A stretch of 64,000 bases of DNA, from assembly GCF_004217135.1 (NCBI RefSeq), contig NZ_SHKK01000001.1:1302001-1366000 (forward strand). Reading direction: 5' to 3'. This document shows, piece after piece, positions 55,461 through 64,000 of the stretch; position 1 is the stretch's first letter; the number at the start of each line of letters is the position of its first letter. Source of the DNA: Micromonospora violae. GTDB taxonomy: Bacteria; Actinomycetota; Actinomycetes; Mycobacteriales; Micromonosporaceae. The translations under genes were made by a program, and so were the position numbers. Under the pieces are notes generated by a model. It saw nothing but the letters and a program-made list of their open reading frames with translations, did no database searches and was not told the origin of the DNA.

Positions 55461-56467
55461 CGGCGTACCTCCGCGACGGTGGCCTGCTCGGCGGCGGCGG
55501 GTTGGGGCGCCGGGGCCTGCGCCGGGCGCAGCCGGCCCCGAGCCTGGTTGACGCCGGTGGGCAGCAGGTAGACCGTCGCCACGAACAGTGCGCCCAGCAC
55601 CAGCGGCGCGTGCCCCGGCAGCACCCCGAACAGCCAGTCCCGGGCGGCGATGACCAGCGCCGCGCCCACCAGCGCGCCGCCCACCGAGGCGGTGCCACCG
55701 ATGACGACACCGAGCAGCAACAGGGCGGAGGTGTCGAAGCCGAAATCGGCGGGGGAGATGTACTGCTGGGCGACGACCAGCAGCGACCCTGCCGCACCGG
55801 CTATCGCCCCGGCCGCGATGTGCGCGCCGGACAGGTGCAGCGGCACCCGGTGGCCGCTGGCGCGCAGCCGCGTCTCGTCGTCGCGGCCGGCACGCAGCAC
55901 CAGCCCGGCCCGGGTGCGCAACAGCAGCAGCACCGCGCCGATCAGCGTGGCCACCACGACCAGGGCGTACAGGTACCGGGCCTGATCGTTGGCCAGGGCC
56001 GGGAGCCCCCAGAACGGGCGGACCGCGGGGATGCCGGCCAACCCGTCCGTGCCGCCGGTCACCGATCGCCACCGCCCGAGGACGATGACGACGAGTTCGC
56101 CGATGGCCAGGGTGATCATCAGGACGATCACCCCTCGGGCGTGCACGACGAGCGGCACGGTGATCGCGGCCAGCAGCGCCCCGGCGCCCGCCGCGACGAC
56201 GAGCTGCACGACACCGACGTCGGAGATTCGGCTGCCGACCACGGCACAGGCGTAGGCGCCGGCCGCGTACGGTGCGGTCTGACCGAGGGTGGGCATGCCG
56301 GCGACGCCGGTGAGCAGGGCCACGCTCACCCCGACCAGGGCCAGCGCCAGCGTCCGGGCGAGGATCGCCGTGGTGTAGTCGTCGACCACCCAGGGCGCGA
56401 CGACCAGGCCGGCCAGGACGAGCGCCGCGATGCCGGCCCGCGCTCGACGGATCACCCCGCTCCTCAT
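55457..56467 (-). CDS. livM: Branched-chain amino-acid-type ABC permease (LivM)
   Basis: 336 residues, about ten membrane segments, with GMPTLGQTAPYAAGAYACAV and the coupling loop RAGRDDETRLRASGHRV. LivM-type partner of LivH. The C-terminus has a 30-residue Pro/Ala tail. It overlaps LivH upstream and LivG downstream by four bases each. Confidence 0.9.
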   Translation of the reverse strand: MRSGVIRRARAGIAALVLAGLVVAPWVVDDYTTAILARTLALALVGVSVALLTGVAGMPTLGQTAPYAAGAYACAVVGSRISDVGVVQLVVAAGAGALLAAITVPLVVHARGVIVLMITLAIGELVVIVLGRWRSVTGGTDGLAGIPAVRPFWGLPALANDQARYLYALVVVATLIGAVLLLLRTRAGLVLRAGRDDETRLRASGHRVPLHLSGAHIAAGAIAGAAGSLLVVAQQYISPADFGFDTSALLLLGVVIGGTASVGGALVGAALVIAARDWLFGVLPGHAPLVLGALFVATVYLLPTGVNQARGRLRPAQAPAPQPAAAEQATVAEVRR

Positions 56468-57360
56468 GCCGCGCTCCACCTGCCGGCCAGGCCGCGCGCC
56501 CGTACGGCCAACACCGCCGCCATGGCGGCGAACAGCAGGAACGGCGCGGCGGACGGCATCAGCGCCACCCCCAGCGTCTGGATCTCGCCGATCGCGAGCG
56601 CGGCCAGCAGCGTGCCCGCCATGGAACCGAGACCGCCGAGGACGACGACCACCAGGGAGAGCAGCAGCACGGTGTCGGCGGTGTCCGTGCCCGGGCCGAT
56701 GATGGGCGCGCCGAGGACCCCGGCCGCGCCGGCCAGCGCGCCGGCGGCGGCGAGCACACCGGCGCGGATCCACGCCGGGCTCACCCCCAGGCAGGCGACC
56801 ATCTCCGGGTCGTCGACGGCCGCCCGGACCAGCATTCCGGCCCTGGTGCGTCGCACCACCAGGTAGAGCGCGGCGGCGAGCACCGCGGCGACGACGATGA
56901 ACACCAACCGGTACGCGGCGTAGCGGTGGCCGGCGACGACCACCGACCCCTCCAGGGCGGCGGGCACCTGGACCTGCGGGTCGTCGGGCCCGAAGCCGGC
57001 GACGAGCAGGCTGCCGCCGGCCAACGCCACCCCGAAGGTCAGCAACGCCTGACTCAGGTGATTGCCGGTGGCGATCGGTGTGAGCAGGCCAGCCAGGAGC
57101 ACCCCCGCCGCGGCGGCGGCCAGCACACCGACCCCCAACGCCAACGCCAGGCTCACCCAGCCACCGTCGAGCAGCGCCGCCGCCGTGTACCCGCCGATAG
57201 CGTAGAGCAGGCCGTGCGCCAGGTTGAGGATGTTGGCGACACCGAAACAGAAGACCAGGCCCGATGCGGCGACGAAGACGAGCAGCCCGTAGGCGACTCC
57301 GTCCAACGCCGGGATCAGGTACGGGTCGATCCGGTTCGTGCCGGCCGCCACCGCTATCAC
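56464..57360 (-). CDS. livH: Branched-chain amino-acid-type ABC permease (LivH)
   Basis: 298 residues, about eight membrane segments; LLVFVAASGLVFCFGVANIL and NLAHGLLYAIGGYTAAAL carry the LivH signature, and RAAVDDPEMVACLGVS is the coupling loop. GTG 57360 overlaps the stop of the binding-protein gene (GTGA), which is better than the longer frame to 57438. Confidence 0.9.
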   Translation of the reverse strand: MIAVAAGTNRIDPYLIPALDGVAYGLLVFVAASGLVFCFGVANILNLAHGLLYAIGGYTAAALLDGGWVSLALALGVGVLAAAAAGVLLAGLLTPIATGNHLSQALLTFGVALAGGSLLVAGFGPDDPQVQVPAALEGSVVVAGHRYAAYRLVFIVVAAVLAAALYLVVRRTRAGMLVRAAVDDPEMVACLGVSPAWIRAGVLAAAGALAGAAGVLGAPIIGPGTDTADTVLLLSLVVVVLGGLGSMAGTLLAALAIGEIQTLGVALMPSAAPFLLFAAMAAVLAVRARGLAGRWSAA

Positions 57361-58550
57361 CGGCCGACGGTCGCGAGGTCGCCCACGACGGTGTTGGACA
57401 GCGCCCGGCCATCCTGACGGACCTGCCGCAGGTACCACTTCTGCACCGGGGAGTGCGTGGTGGTGGAGAACTGCCAGGTGCCGCGCGGGCTGGCGATCTG
57501 GCCGAGTTGGCCGATGGCCGTGTTGATGGCCTCGGGGGTCGGGTCGCTTCCGGCGGCGCCGATGGCGCGGTCCAGCACCGCCGCCGCGTCATACGAGGCG
57601 AGGGCGTAGGTCGTCGGGGAACCGTCGTGCTTCGCCTTCCACGCGGCCACGAAGGCGCGATTCTCCGCGTTGTCGAGGTCGGGCGAGTAGTTGAGCACCG
57701 AGTAGATGTCCCGGGCCGCCTCGCCCTGCGCGTTGAGCACACCGCCCTCGGTGAGGAACCCGGCCGCGTACAGCGGGACGTCCTTGATCTCGGACTGGGC
57801 GTACTGCTTGACGAAGTCGACGGCGGCGCTGCCGGCGTAGAAGGTGTAGACGGCCGCCGCGCCGGAGGCCTTGATCCGGGCGAAGTACGGGAGGAAGTTG
57901 GTGGTGGCCGGGAACGGCGTGAAGGTGGTCTTGCCGTCGGGGTTCGCGAGCTTCCCGCCGATCTTTGCGAACGCGTCGGTGAAACCGCGCAGCTCGTCCC
58001 AACCGCCCTGGTAGTCCGGGCCGATCGCGTACACGGAACCCTTCACGTTGTCGCGGACGTGCTGGGCGATCGCCGCCCCGGGCTCGTCGGAGAGGTACGA
58101 GGTGTGCCAGACCCGGGAGACGTCCTTGAGCTCCGGCCGGCCGTTGGAGCCGACCAGTGGCACCTTGGTCTCGTTGAGCAGCGGGGTGACTCCGGCGACC
58201 GAGCCACCGCCGACGATGCCGGTGAGCGCGGACACGCGGTCCTGCTTGAGCAGCTTGGTCGCCGCCGGGACCGCGGTCTGGGCGCCGTTGCCCTCGTCGG
58301 CGACGACGAGGTCGACCTGCCGACCGCCGAGCTTGCCGTCGTGGGTGTCCAGGTAGAGCTGGAAGCCGTCACGGATCTCCGTGCCGACCGCCTGGTACGT
58401 GCCGGACAGCGACGCGAGCAGGCCGATCTTTATCGAGCCGCCGGCGCTCGGGCCCGCAGCGTCGTCACCGCAGGCCGTGCCGGTGGTCAGCACGGCGGCG
58501 AGCAGCGCGGCGGTGAGGGCACGGCTGCGCCAAGGCTTGGTGAGAGGCAT
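57357..58550 (-). CDS. Branched-chain amino-acid/urea-type ABC binding lipoprotein
   Basis: 397 residues: signal peptide with a weak lipobox (TGTAC, Cys about 27), then a Peripla_BP_6 fold: IKIGLLASLSGTYQAVGTEI, GIVGGGSVAGVTPLLNETKV, YAIGPDYQGGWDELRGFTDAF. Relatives bind Leu/Ile/Val, urea or short amides. It lies 54 bases after the roadblock gene, and its stop overlaps LivH. Confidence 0.92.
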   Translation of the reverse strand: MPLTKPWRSRALTAALLAAVLTTGTACGDDAAGPSAGGSIKIGLLASLSGTYQAVGTEIRDGFQLYLDTHDGKLGGRQVDLVVADEGNGAQTAVPAATKLLKQDRVSALTGIVGGGSVAGVTPLLNETKVPLVGSNGRPELKDVSRVWHTSYLSDEPGAAIAQHVRDNVKGSVYAIGPDYQGGWDELRGFTDAFAKIGGKLANPDGKTTFTPFPATTNFLPYFARIKASGAAAVYTFYAGSAAVDFVKQYAQSEIKDVPLYAAGFLTEGGVLNAQGEAARDIYSVLNYSPDLDNAENRAFVAAWKAKHDGSPTTYALASYDAAAVLDRAIGAAGSDPTPEAINTAIGQLGQIASPRGTWQFSTTTHSPVQKWYLRQVRQDGRALSNTVVGDLATVGR

Positions 58551-58603
58551 GTCTGACTCCAGTGGAAGGGGAAGGGGGCACCGGCGTGGGGGCGCCGGGG
58601 TGG

Positions 58604-59008
58604 TCAGCGGCTGCGGGCGAGGGCCGCTCGGGCAGCGGGGGTCAGCGCGTCCCCGATGCGGTTGGCCAGCTCGGTCATTTCGTAGGAGACCTTGCCCACG
58701 TCGCACTCGGGGGCGGCGAGCACCAGCAGCGAGGCGCCGTCGTTGAAGGCCATCGAGAACATGAACCCGCCCTCGAGCTGCGTGACGTTGGAGATCACCG
58801 CGCCGGCGTCGAAGAAGGCGGCGGCGCCCCGCAGCAGGCTGACGAGACCGCTACCGGTGGCGGCCAACTGGTCGGCCCGGTCCGGTGGCAGGTCGCGGGT
58901 GGCGGCCACCATCAGGCCGTCGCTGGAGATGGCGATCGCGTGGCTGACCTCGGTCGCGCGCGCGGCGAAGTTGTCCAGCAGCCAGCCGAGATCCTGTTGA
59001 TCGGTCAC
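58604..59008 (-). CDS. Roadblock/LC7 protein (conservon CvnB-like)
   Basis: 134 residues of the roadblock/LC7 fold: DLGWLLDNFAARATEVSHAI, SSDGLMVAATRDLPPDRAD, GGFMFSMAFNDGASLLVLAA. In Streptomyces conservons (CvnABCD) this protein follows the sensor kinase and binds a small GTPase. Here kinase and roadblock are present, but DUF742 and GTPase genes are not; a transporter follows instead. GTG 59008 has AGGAGAG ahead. Confidence 0.9.
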   Translation of the reverse strand: MTDQQDLGWLLDNFAARATEVSHAIAISSDGLMVAATRDLPPDRADQLAATGSGLVSLLRGAAAFFDAGAVISNVTQLEGGFMFSMAFNDGASLLVLAAPECDVGKVSYEMTELANRIGDALTPAARAALARSR

Positions 59009-59024
59009 GTGCTCTCCTGTCGCG

Positions 59025-61490
59025 TCATTTGTTGCCGAGGTTGATCGGGGTGCGCCGTCGGTTCGCCACACCCCGCGCGTACGCGGCCATCGCCGTCGCC
59101 ACCTGCGTCGGGTCGCGGTACTCGGAGCGTTGCTGTTGCTGCGGGACGGTCACGCCGCCGGGCACGAGGTGTCGTTGCGGCTGCCGTTTGGGCAGGCCGG
59201 AGTTGGTGGTCGTGGCGACCTCGGGGGTGTGCGCCTGGGCGGCCGTTCGCCAGGCGTCGTCGGCGGGGCTGGACCACCGCTGGCCGGCCTGACCGTCGGC
59301 GACATCGTTCTGGAACCAGTGGTTGACCTGTTCGAAGATGAGGAGCTCCTCGGTGGGCGCGTCACCCCGGTCCGGGGGCGCGGGAGCCGGTCGGAAGACC
59401 GGCGCCGCCGGCAGGGTCCGTTCGGCCGGGGGGCGTCCGGCGGTGGGTTCGGGGCGCGGCTGGTACGGCGGCGGCGGGTTGGTCGTGCGGGCCGCCCGTC
59501 GCGACAGCCGGCCGGGTGCGAGCAGGTACTCCTCCGGCGGCAGCGACCGGATGATCGCCGCGGGAAGGGTCGCCTCGGCGAGGATGCCGCGTCGGGGGCC
59601 GCGGCGCAGTTGGACGGTGACACCCAGCCGGGCGGCGAGCTGGCCCACGACGACCAACCCCATCGCCCGTACGGCCGCCACGTCGATGGCCGGTGGGCGG
59701 GCCAGCAGGTCGTTGAGCTGCTGCATCCGCTGCGGGGACAGCCCCACCCCCTCGTCGCTGATCTGCACGATGACGCGGTCACCCAGGCTCCGGCCGCTCA
59801 CCCAGGTCTCACTGCCCGGCGGCGAGTACGTGGTGGCGTTGTCCATGAGTTCGGCGAGCAGGTGCACGACCTCGTCGACGGTCTTGGCGGCCACGGCGAC
59901 GTCCCCGTCGATCATGCCGAGCCGGACCCGCGCGTAGTGCTCGATCTGGGACAGCGCCGCCTGGAGCACCTGTTGCAGCGGGACGTCACGCTGGCGTACG
60001 CGACCCACACCGACGCCGCCGAGCACCAGCAGGCTGGCGTTGATCCGACCCATCCGGGTGGCCAGGTTGTCCAGTGTGTACAGCTGCTCGAGCCGGTCGG
60101 GGTCGGTCTCGTCCCGCTCGACCAGGTCGACCTGGGCCAGGACGGCGTCGACGAGCCGCTGTTCGCGGCGGCTCAGGTGGATGAAGATGTCGGCCGTGTT
60201 GGCGCGCATGACGGCCTGTTCGGCGGCGGTTCGCACGGCAGCCTGGTGCACGGCGCTGAACGCCTGACCCAGTTCGCCGATCTCGTCGTCGCTGGAGGGT
60301 TCGAGGGCGGCGTTGGACTGTTGGTGGGCCAGCCGCTGGGGGTCGACGGTGGCGCTGCCGGGCTGCTGGAGTTGGGCCACCACGGCGGGGAGCTGCTCGA
60401 ACGCCACGGCGTTGGCCGCGTCCCGGAGGCGGCGCAGCCGCCGGGTGATCTGCCGCGCGACGGCCCAGGTCACCAACGCGGTCAGGATCAGGGCCAGGAG
60501 GACACCGGCCGCCTCGGCCACGGCCCGGCGGCGCTGGTCGGCGTGCGCGGCCCGAACGTCGTCGCGGACCGCGTCGTCGACCCGGGCGCGGAGTTCGGCC
60601 AGGCGGGCGGCGCGGGTCTGCGTGGTGGACACCCAGGCGGCGGTCTCCAGTTGCAGCTGGGTGCCCGGCTGGGCCCGGGACACCTCGTCCTGCATCCGTT
60701 GCAGGGCGAGCGCCTCCTTGCCGGTGCCGGCCTGCTCCCACCAGACGCCCCACTCGGTGGGGGCCAGGGACAGGAACGACAGGCTCGACTCGGTGTAGCT
60801 GGTGCGGGCCGCGGTGATGTCCTGCTGCATGGCCGGGGTCAGCTCGCCGCCGGCGACGGCGCGCAGCACGGCCACCTGCTGCTGACCGATGGCCTCGGCC
60901 GTCTTCGACAGCGCCGCCGAGGCCCGGATCCCGTCCGCGAGTTGGGCGTCCACCACGCCGTGTGAGACGTTCTCCCGGAAGTTGATGAGGTCGGCGATCG
61001 CGATGCGGTAGCTGAAGGTCATCGCCGACACCGACGCGTGCGTGGCCGTACGGACCTGGGTGCGCAACGGAGCGAGGCCGTCCAGGGCCGCGTCGATGCG
61101 CTTCAGGAGCGCCTTGTCGCCGTCGTTGTCGGCGGTCAGTCGGTCCCGCTGCCGGCGGTAGCGCGCGACGGCGTCATCGGTGGCGGCCAGCTCCGCGCCG
61201 AAGGCGTCCTGCTGCTCGGGCCGGGCGTAGGTGAGCAGGTCGGCGGCGGCGATGCGTTCGCGTTGCAGGCGGTAGGCCAGGTCGCCGGCCTCGGCCCCGA
61301 GCTGGGCCAGGATCTGCAGGTCGCCGGCGCGGGCCGTCTGGCGTGCGCTCTCGGTCAGCGCGAGACCGGCGAAGCCGATCACGGCGACCAGCGGTGCCGC
61401 GACGATGAGGCGCATCCGACCGGCTATCTTCCAGCCGCGTCGGCGGGTCGGGTAGGGTCTGGCCGCGTGGGACCGGTTGCTCGACGCCAA
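59025..61490 (-). CDS. Nitrate/nitrite-sensing-type sensor kinase (conservon CvnA-like); phospho-His position is Asn
   Basis: 821 residues: membrane helices at about 27-45 and 326-345 enclose a helical NIT sensor domain (60-320), then HAMP (346-425), a dimer helix region (435-490) and an HATPase domain (about 540-650) with N-box [12 protein letters not shown] (547-558), G1 DEGVG (579-583) and G2 near 610. Where relatives read LDHLATR, this protein has LDNLATR, so Asn475 replaces the expected His. The C-terminal 170 residues are Pro/Arg-rich and likely disordered. TTG 61490 has GGGAG six bases ahead. First gene of an eight-gene run. Confidence 0.9.
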   Translation of the reverse strand: MASSNRSHAARPYPTRRRGWKIAGRMRLIVAAPLVAVIGFAGLALTESARQTARAGDLQILAQLGAEAGDLAYRLQRERIAAADLLTYARPEQQDAFGAELAATDDAVARYRRQRDRLTADNDGDKALLKRIDAALDGLAPLRTQVRTATHASVSAMTFSYRIAIADLINFRENVSHGVVDAQLADGIRASAALSKTAEAIGQQQVAVLRAVAGGELTPAMQQDITAARTSYTESSLSFLSLAPTEWGVWWEQAGTGKEALALQRMQDEVSRAQPGTQLQLETAAWVSTTQTRAARLAELRARVDDAVRDDVRAAHADQRRRAVAEAAGVLLALILTALVTWAVARQITRRLRRLRDAANAVAFEQLPAVVAQLQQPGSATVDPQRLAHQQSNAALEPSSDDEIGELGQAFSAVHQAAVRTAAEQAVMRANTADIFIHLSRREQRLVDAVLAQVDLVERDETDPDRLEQLYTLDNLATRMGRINASLLVLGGVGVGRVRQRDVPLQQVLQAALSQIEHYARVRLGMIDGDVAVAAKTVDEVVHLLAELMDNATTYSPPGSETWVSGRSLGDRVIVQISDEGVGLSPQRMQQLNDLLARPPAIDVAAVRAMGLVVVGQLAARLGVTVQLRRGPRRGILAEATLPAAIIRSLPPEEYLLAPGRLSRRAARTTNPPPPYQPRPEPTAGRPPAERTLPAAPVFRPAPAPPDRGDAPTEELLIFEQVNHWFQNDVADGQAGQRWSSPADDAWRTAAQAHTPEVATTTNSGLPKRQPQRHLVPGGVTVPQQQQRSEYRDPTQVATAMAAYARGVANRRRTPINLGNK

Positions 61491-61668
61491 GATTGACTCC
61501 CACGACTCGTCGATGACGGTCTATCCGCACGTTGCCGAATGCAAGTCCCATTCGGCCGGAAGCCGCGCTCGTAGACCAGACCTGGCCGTGGTACAAACTG
61601 CCCGTACCAGCATCTGTACCCAACGTCAGCGAGCGGTGACGCCGTGAGGTCGTGCCAGGCCCGACGGG
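61491..61668 (-). promoter_or_regulatory. Probable promoter region of the sensor-transporter operon
   Basis: 178 bases between the XRE gene (ends 61669) and the sensor kinase (starts 61490), both minus strand. Apart from the ribosome site and short near-repeats of GTACAAA / GTACCCA, I see no clear promoter or terminator. Confidence 0.4.
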
Positions 61669-62151
61669 TCAGTGCTGGTCGTCGATCGGCCCGGCCGGCA
61701 GCTGCCGTCGCTGCGGGTCGCCCGGTTCGGGTTGGCCGTTGAGCACCTGCCCGATCAGTTCACGCAGTTCGTCGATCGCGTCCACCACGGCGCCCGGGTC
61801 GCGCGCGTCACGCCGGCTGCGCTGTCTCGGCACCGGTCGATCCTGTCGGTCCGGTTCCGTGGCGCGGGGGCCACGGCGACCGTCGGCGGCCAGCTGCTCG
61901 GCCGCGACCTGGGGCCACAGTGCGGCCAGCCGGCCGCCGGTGCCGAGCACCTCGTCGCAGCGCAGCGCGAACTCGTGACTGCCGAACCGGCGACCCGACT
62001 CGACCGCCGCGACCGTCTCCCGACTGAACCGCACCAGATCCGCCAGGGCGCGCTGGGTCAGGCCCCGTTGGACGCGACAGTTGCGCAACTCCCATCGGAA
62101 CCGCTGACTGGCCGCAGAGTGAGCCGCGCTCGACGGGGACGTGTGCTCCAT
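61669..62151 (-). CDS. XRE-family regulator
   Basis: 160 residues. A helix-turn-helix at about 17-72 (NCRVQRGLTQRALADLVRFS, RETVAAVESGRRFGSHEFAL) and an Arg/Pro-rich middle, ending with a helix DAIDELRELIGQVLNG. ATG 62151 has GGTGAG ahead; the frame extends 23 codons more without one. May act on the adjacent operon or on itself; not shown by sequence. Confidence 0.82.
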   Translation of the reverse strand: MEHTSPSSAAHSAASQRFRWELRNCRVQRGLTQRALADLVRFSRETVAAVESGRRFGSHEFALRCDEVLGTGGRLAALWPQVAAEQLAADGRRGPRATEPDRQDRPVPRQRSRRDARDPGAVVDAIDELRELIGQVLNGQPEPGDPQRRQLPAGPIDDQH

Positions 62152-62411
62152 GCGCTCACCTTCGTGGAACGGACATTCAGCGGCGGACGCCAGATCGAGA
62201 TTGGCCGATGAGCTGAACATTCACAGAGAGCAATTCTTAACCGAGGATGCGATGGGTGTGAAGACGTTCACCGACATGGATCGCCGGGCAAAGCGCGAAA
62301 GGCGCGCGCCGGGCCCGTTGCCGCCGCCGTCGTGCGCCGGGTGGAGCGGGCGGTGACGCCCCACCGCGCGCGCGACCCGTCCGCAGGTCTGCACCGTCGA
62401 TGCTCACGCAC

Positions 62412-63704
62412 TCAGGCGGCCCGCACTTCGGCCGTCGCCCCACCTCGGGCCGCCGGTACGTCCGTGGACGCCGTCTTGTCGATTGTCGCGAGCAGTGCGC
62501 GGTGCGCGCGAAACGCGACATTGGGTTTGTACGAGCGACGGTGCTCGGGTGACAGTCGGAGGCCGGGAATGGCTTCGGCGAGGCGACTGAGGGCGATGCC
62601 GGCCTCCAGTCTTGCCAATCCCGCACCGATGCAGAAATGCGGCCCCTGGCCGAACGACAGATGATTGCCCACATCGGTGCGTTGGGGGTCGAACCGGTCC
62701 GGGTCGTGGAACGCCGCCGGGTCCCGGTTCGCCGCTCCGATCAACAGCAGGCACCGTGCCCCGGCGGGGATCGTCACCTCGCCCACTGTGACAACTCGGG
62801 TGGTGACTCGGAGCCACCCGTCGATGGCCGGCGCGAAGCGGAGCGTCTCGCCCACGAAGGCGGGGACGAGCCCAGGGTCGGCGGCGATCGCCGACCAGCG
62901 CCCAGGAGCGGACAGCGCCTGGTCGAGCGCGTGCGCGAGCAGTCCGGCGGTGGTCTCGTGGCCGGCGACCAGGAGGTTGAAGGCGAGGCTGGCCACCTCG
63001 GGCACCGTCAGCACGGTGTCGTCGTCGTCCCGGTAGGTCAGGGCGCGGCTGATGAAGTCGTCCCCCTGGTCAGCGTTGTCCATCCGCTGGCGGACCAGAT
63101 CTTCGCAGTAGTGCCAGAACTCCAGCAGTCCCTGCGCCAGACGTACCTGCTCGGCCGGGTCCGGCTGGCCCCAGATGAGGGCGATCTGGCCGTCCGCCCA
63201 CCTCCGGATCCGCCCGGTGTCGGCGTCGGGCACCCCGAGGATGTCCAGGACCACCAGCAGCGGAAGTTCGGTCGCGAACTCCGGGATCAGGTCGACCTGG
63301 TCACCCTGGCGGGCGGCGAGACGGGACACCAGTTGGTCGACCCGGCGTCGGACGATCGCCCCGTACTCGGCCTCGACCCGTTCGGCGGTGTTCGCGAAGG
63401 TCGCCCGCAGGGCCCGGCGGGTGCGCGGGTGTGTCGGAGGGTCAGCGGCGGCCGTCGTGGGGGGCGCGTCGATCTGCATGATGACGTTCAGCGCCGCTGG
63501 GCAGACCTCGTAGACCGGAGCGAGGGTGAGGGCGTTGGCGAATGTCGCGGCATCGGCGAGGGCCTGCCGGACGTGTGCGTGCCTGCTGATCAACCACAGG
63601 CCCAGATCCTCGGCGAAGTGCACCCCGTCGGGATCGTCGAGAATGCTCCGCCACCTGCTCGCCGGATCGGTGAGATAAACCCCGGTGAAAGGATTCAACC
63701 GCAT
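62412..63704 (-). CDS. Cytochrome P450
   Basis: 430 residues, soluble bacterial type. I-helix AGHETTAG (near 247), K-helix ETLRFAP, and the heme loop FGQGPHFCIGAGLARLE with the Cys ligand near residue 357. It would hydroxylate a small molecule with electrons from ferredoxin; no ferredoxin gene is adjacent. Starts at ATG 63704. A 25-residue extension after the heme core is Ala/Arg-rich. Confidence 0.95.
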   Translation of the reverse strand: MRLNPFTGVYLTDPASRWRSILDDPDGVHFAEDLGLWLISRHAHVRQALADAATFANALTLAPVYEVCPAALNVIMQIDAPPTTAAADPPTHPRTRRALRATFANTAERVEAEYGAIVRRRVDQLVSRLAARQGDQVDLIPEFATELPLLVVLDILGVPDADTGRIRRWADGQIALIWGQPDPAEQVRLAQGLLEFWHYCEDLVRQRMDNADQGDDFISRALTYRDDDDTVLTVPEVASLAFNLLVAGHETTAGLLAHALDQALSAPGRWSAIAADPGLVPAFVGETLRFAPAIDGWLRVTTRVVTVGEVTIPAGARCLLLIGAANRDPAAFHDPDRFDPQRTDVGNHLSFGQGPHFCIGAGLARLEAGIALSRLAEAIPGLRLSPEHRRSYKPNVAFRAHRALLATIDKTASTDVPAARGGATAEVRAA

Positions 63705-64000
63705 GGAAAGCCTCCTGATGCACGCGGCGTGAAACCGGCAGCGCCTCCATTTGGCGATCCACTTCAGCCGAGCCGATAATGGCGCGCAGCTGCCTCTGGC
63801 TCTTTACGGTGCGCTGGCCAGCCGTGCAAGTCAAGATTGGTCTTCGTCTATTTGTGTATCAGCATAATTGCGAGTTGCAACGGCCGGGCGAATCTGGCCG
63901 GATGCAAGTTGCGGCACGGTCCTTGCCCTGAAAGGCCGCCCCTGCCGTACGGTGCAATCGACTCGCCGATTTCCCTCATGACTGGGGCAACGACCTCCGG
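63705..64000 (-). promoter_or_regulatory. Region upstream of the P450, with two paired palindromes
   Basis: 296 bases at the window edge without a convincing gene. GTTGCAAC (63874-63881) and GCAAGTTGC (63904-63912) are perfect short palindromes, about 30.5 bases centre to centre or three helix turns. The stretch 63830-63880 is AT-rich. A regulator site for the P450 or for a gene beyond the window is plausible. Confidence 0.4.

Noticed and set aside
53947..55797. A 616-codon frame joining LivF to upstream sequence
   Set aside because: Only the LivF part has ATPase motifs; the remainder is LivG and LivM DNA in a wrong frame, and a proper ATG with a one-base overlap exists at 54717.
59130..60965. 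A 611-codon plus-strand frame opposite the sensor kinase
   Set aside because: Sensor kinase motifs on the minus strand are clear; the plus-strand product is Gly/Val/Asp-rich without domains.

Overview
The window is high-GC actinomycete chromosome, most likely from Micromonospora or a close relative in the Micromonosporaceae. The indications are GTG and TTG starts, Tat and lipoprotein signals, XRE regulators with small CxxC proteins next to them, a conservon-type sensor kinase with a roadblock protein, a BTAD/NB-ARC regulator and a two-domain laccase. I found no tRNA, rRNA, CRISPR array, insertion sequence or prophage. About 60 protein genes are supported. The genus is inferred from gene content, not from a marker gene.

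Region 1 (1-14731): a cut-off rhodanese/DUF2892 gene and a TauE/SafE sulfite-exporter-type gene are followed by a surface polysaccharide locus. It holds two GT4 glycosyltransferases, a Wzy/O-antigen-ligase-like polymerase, a Wzz-like chain-length protein, a Wzx-like flippase, a GH-A-like glycosidase lipoprotein and five different sulfotransferases. The sensible reading is a sulfated extracellular glycan.

Region 2 (14841-18241): a small membrane protein and a polar amino-acid ABC uptake system (binding lipoprotein, permease, ATPase).

Region 3 (18560-26077): four secreted proteins on one strand. They are a small two-domain laccase, a 1313-residue ThuA/discoidin/PQQ-type sugar dehydrogenase/PKD/DUF1080 protein, a cupredoxin with three 94-residue Ca-loop repeats, and a beta-helix-like protein. 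The giant protein and the cupredoxin protein end in, or contain, the same roughly 80-residue module. Together they look like an extracellular sugar-oxidation and copper electron-transfer system.

Region 4 (26230-42046): mixed genes, including an XRE regulator with three small coupled ORFs, a cyclase-family hydrolase, a DUF1996 lipoprotein, an L,D-transpeptidase, an SRPBCC protein, a divergent ROK regulator/MFS exporter pair, a serine hydrolase opposite an FAD monooxygenase with a large palindrome between them, a HbpS/UPF0303 protein and an unusual SDR.

Region 5 (42176-53032): a siderophore-iron uptake operon (ATPase, binding protein, fused double permease, siderophore-interacting reductase) under a near-perfect IdeR/DtxR box that overlaps the start codon. 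It is followed by a divergent BTAD/NB-ARC regulator, a DrrAB-like exporter and a DHFR-fold reductase.

Region 6 (53111-61490): an eight-gene minus-strand run. A nitrate/nitrite-sensing-type sensor kinase and a roadblock protein lead directly into a complete branched-chain amino-acid-type ABC transporter with overlapping reading frames, then a methyltransferase. Last come an XRE regulator (61669-62151) and a cytochrome P450 (62412-63704).
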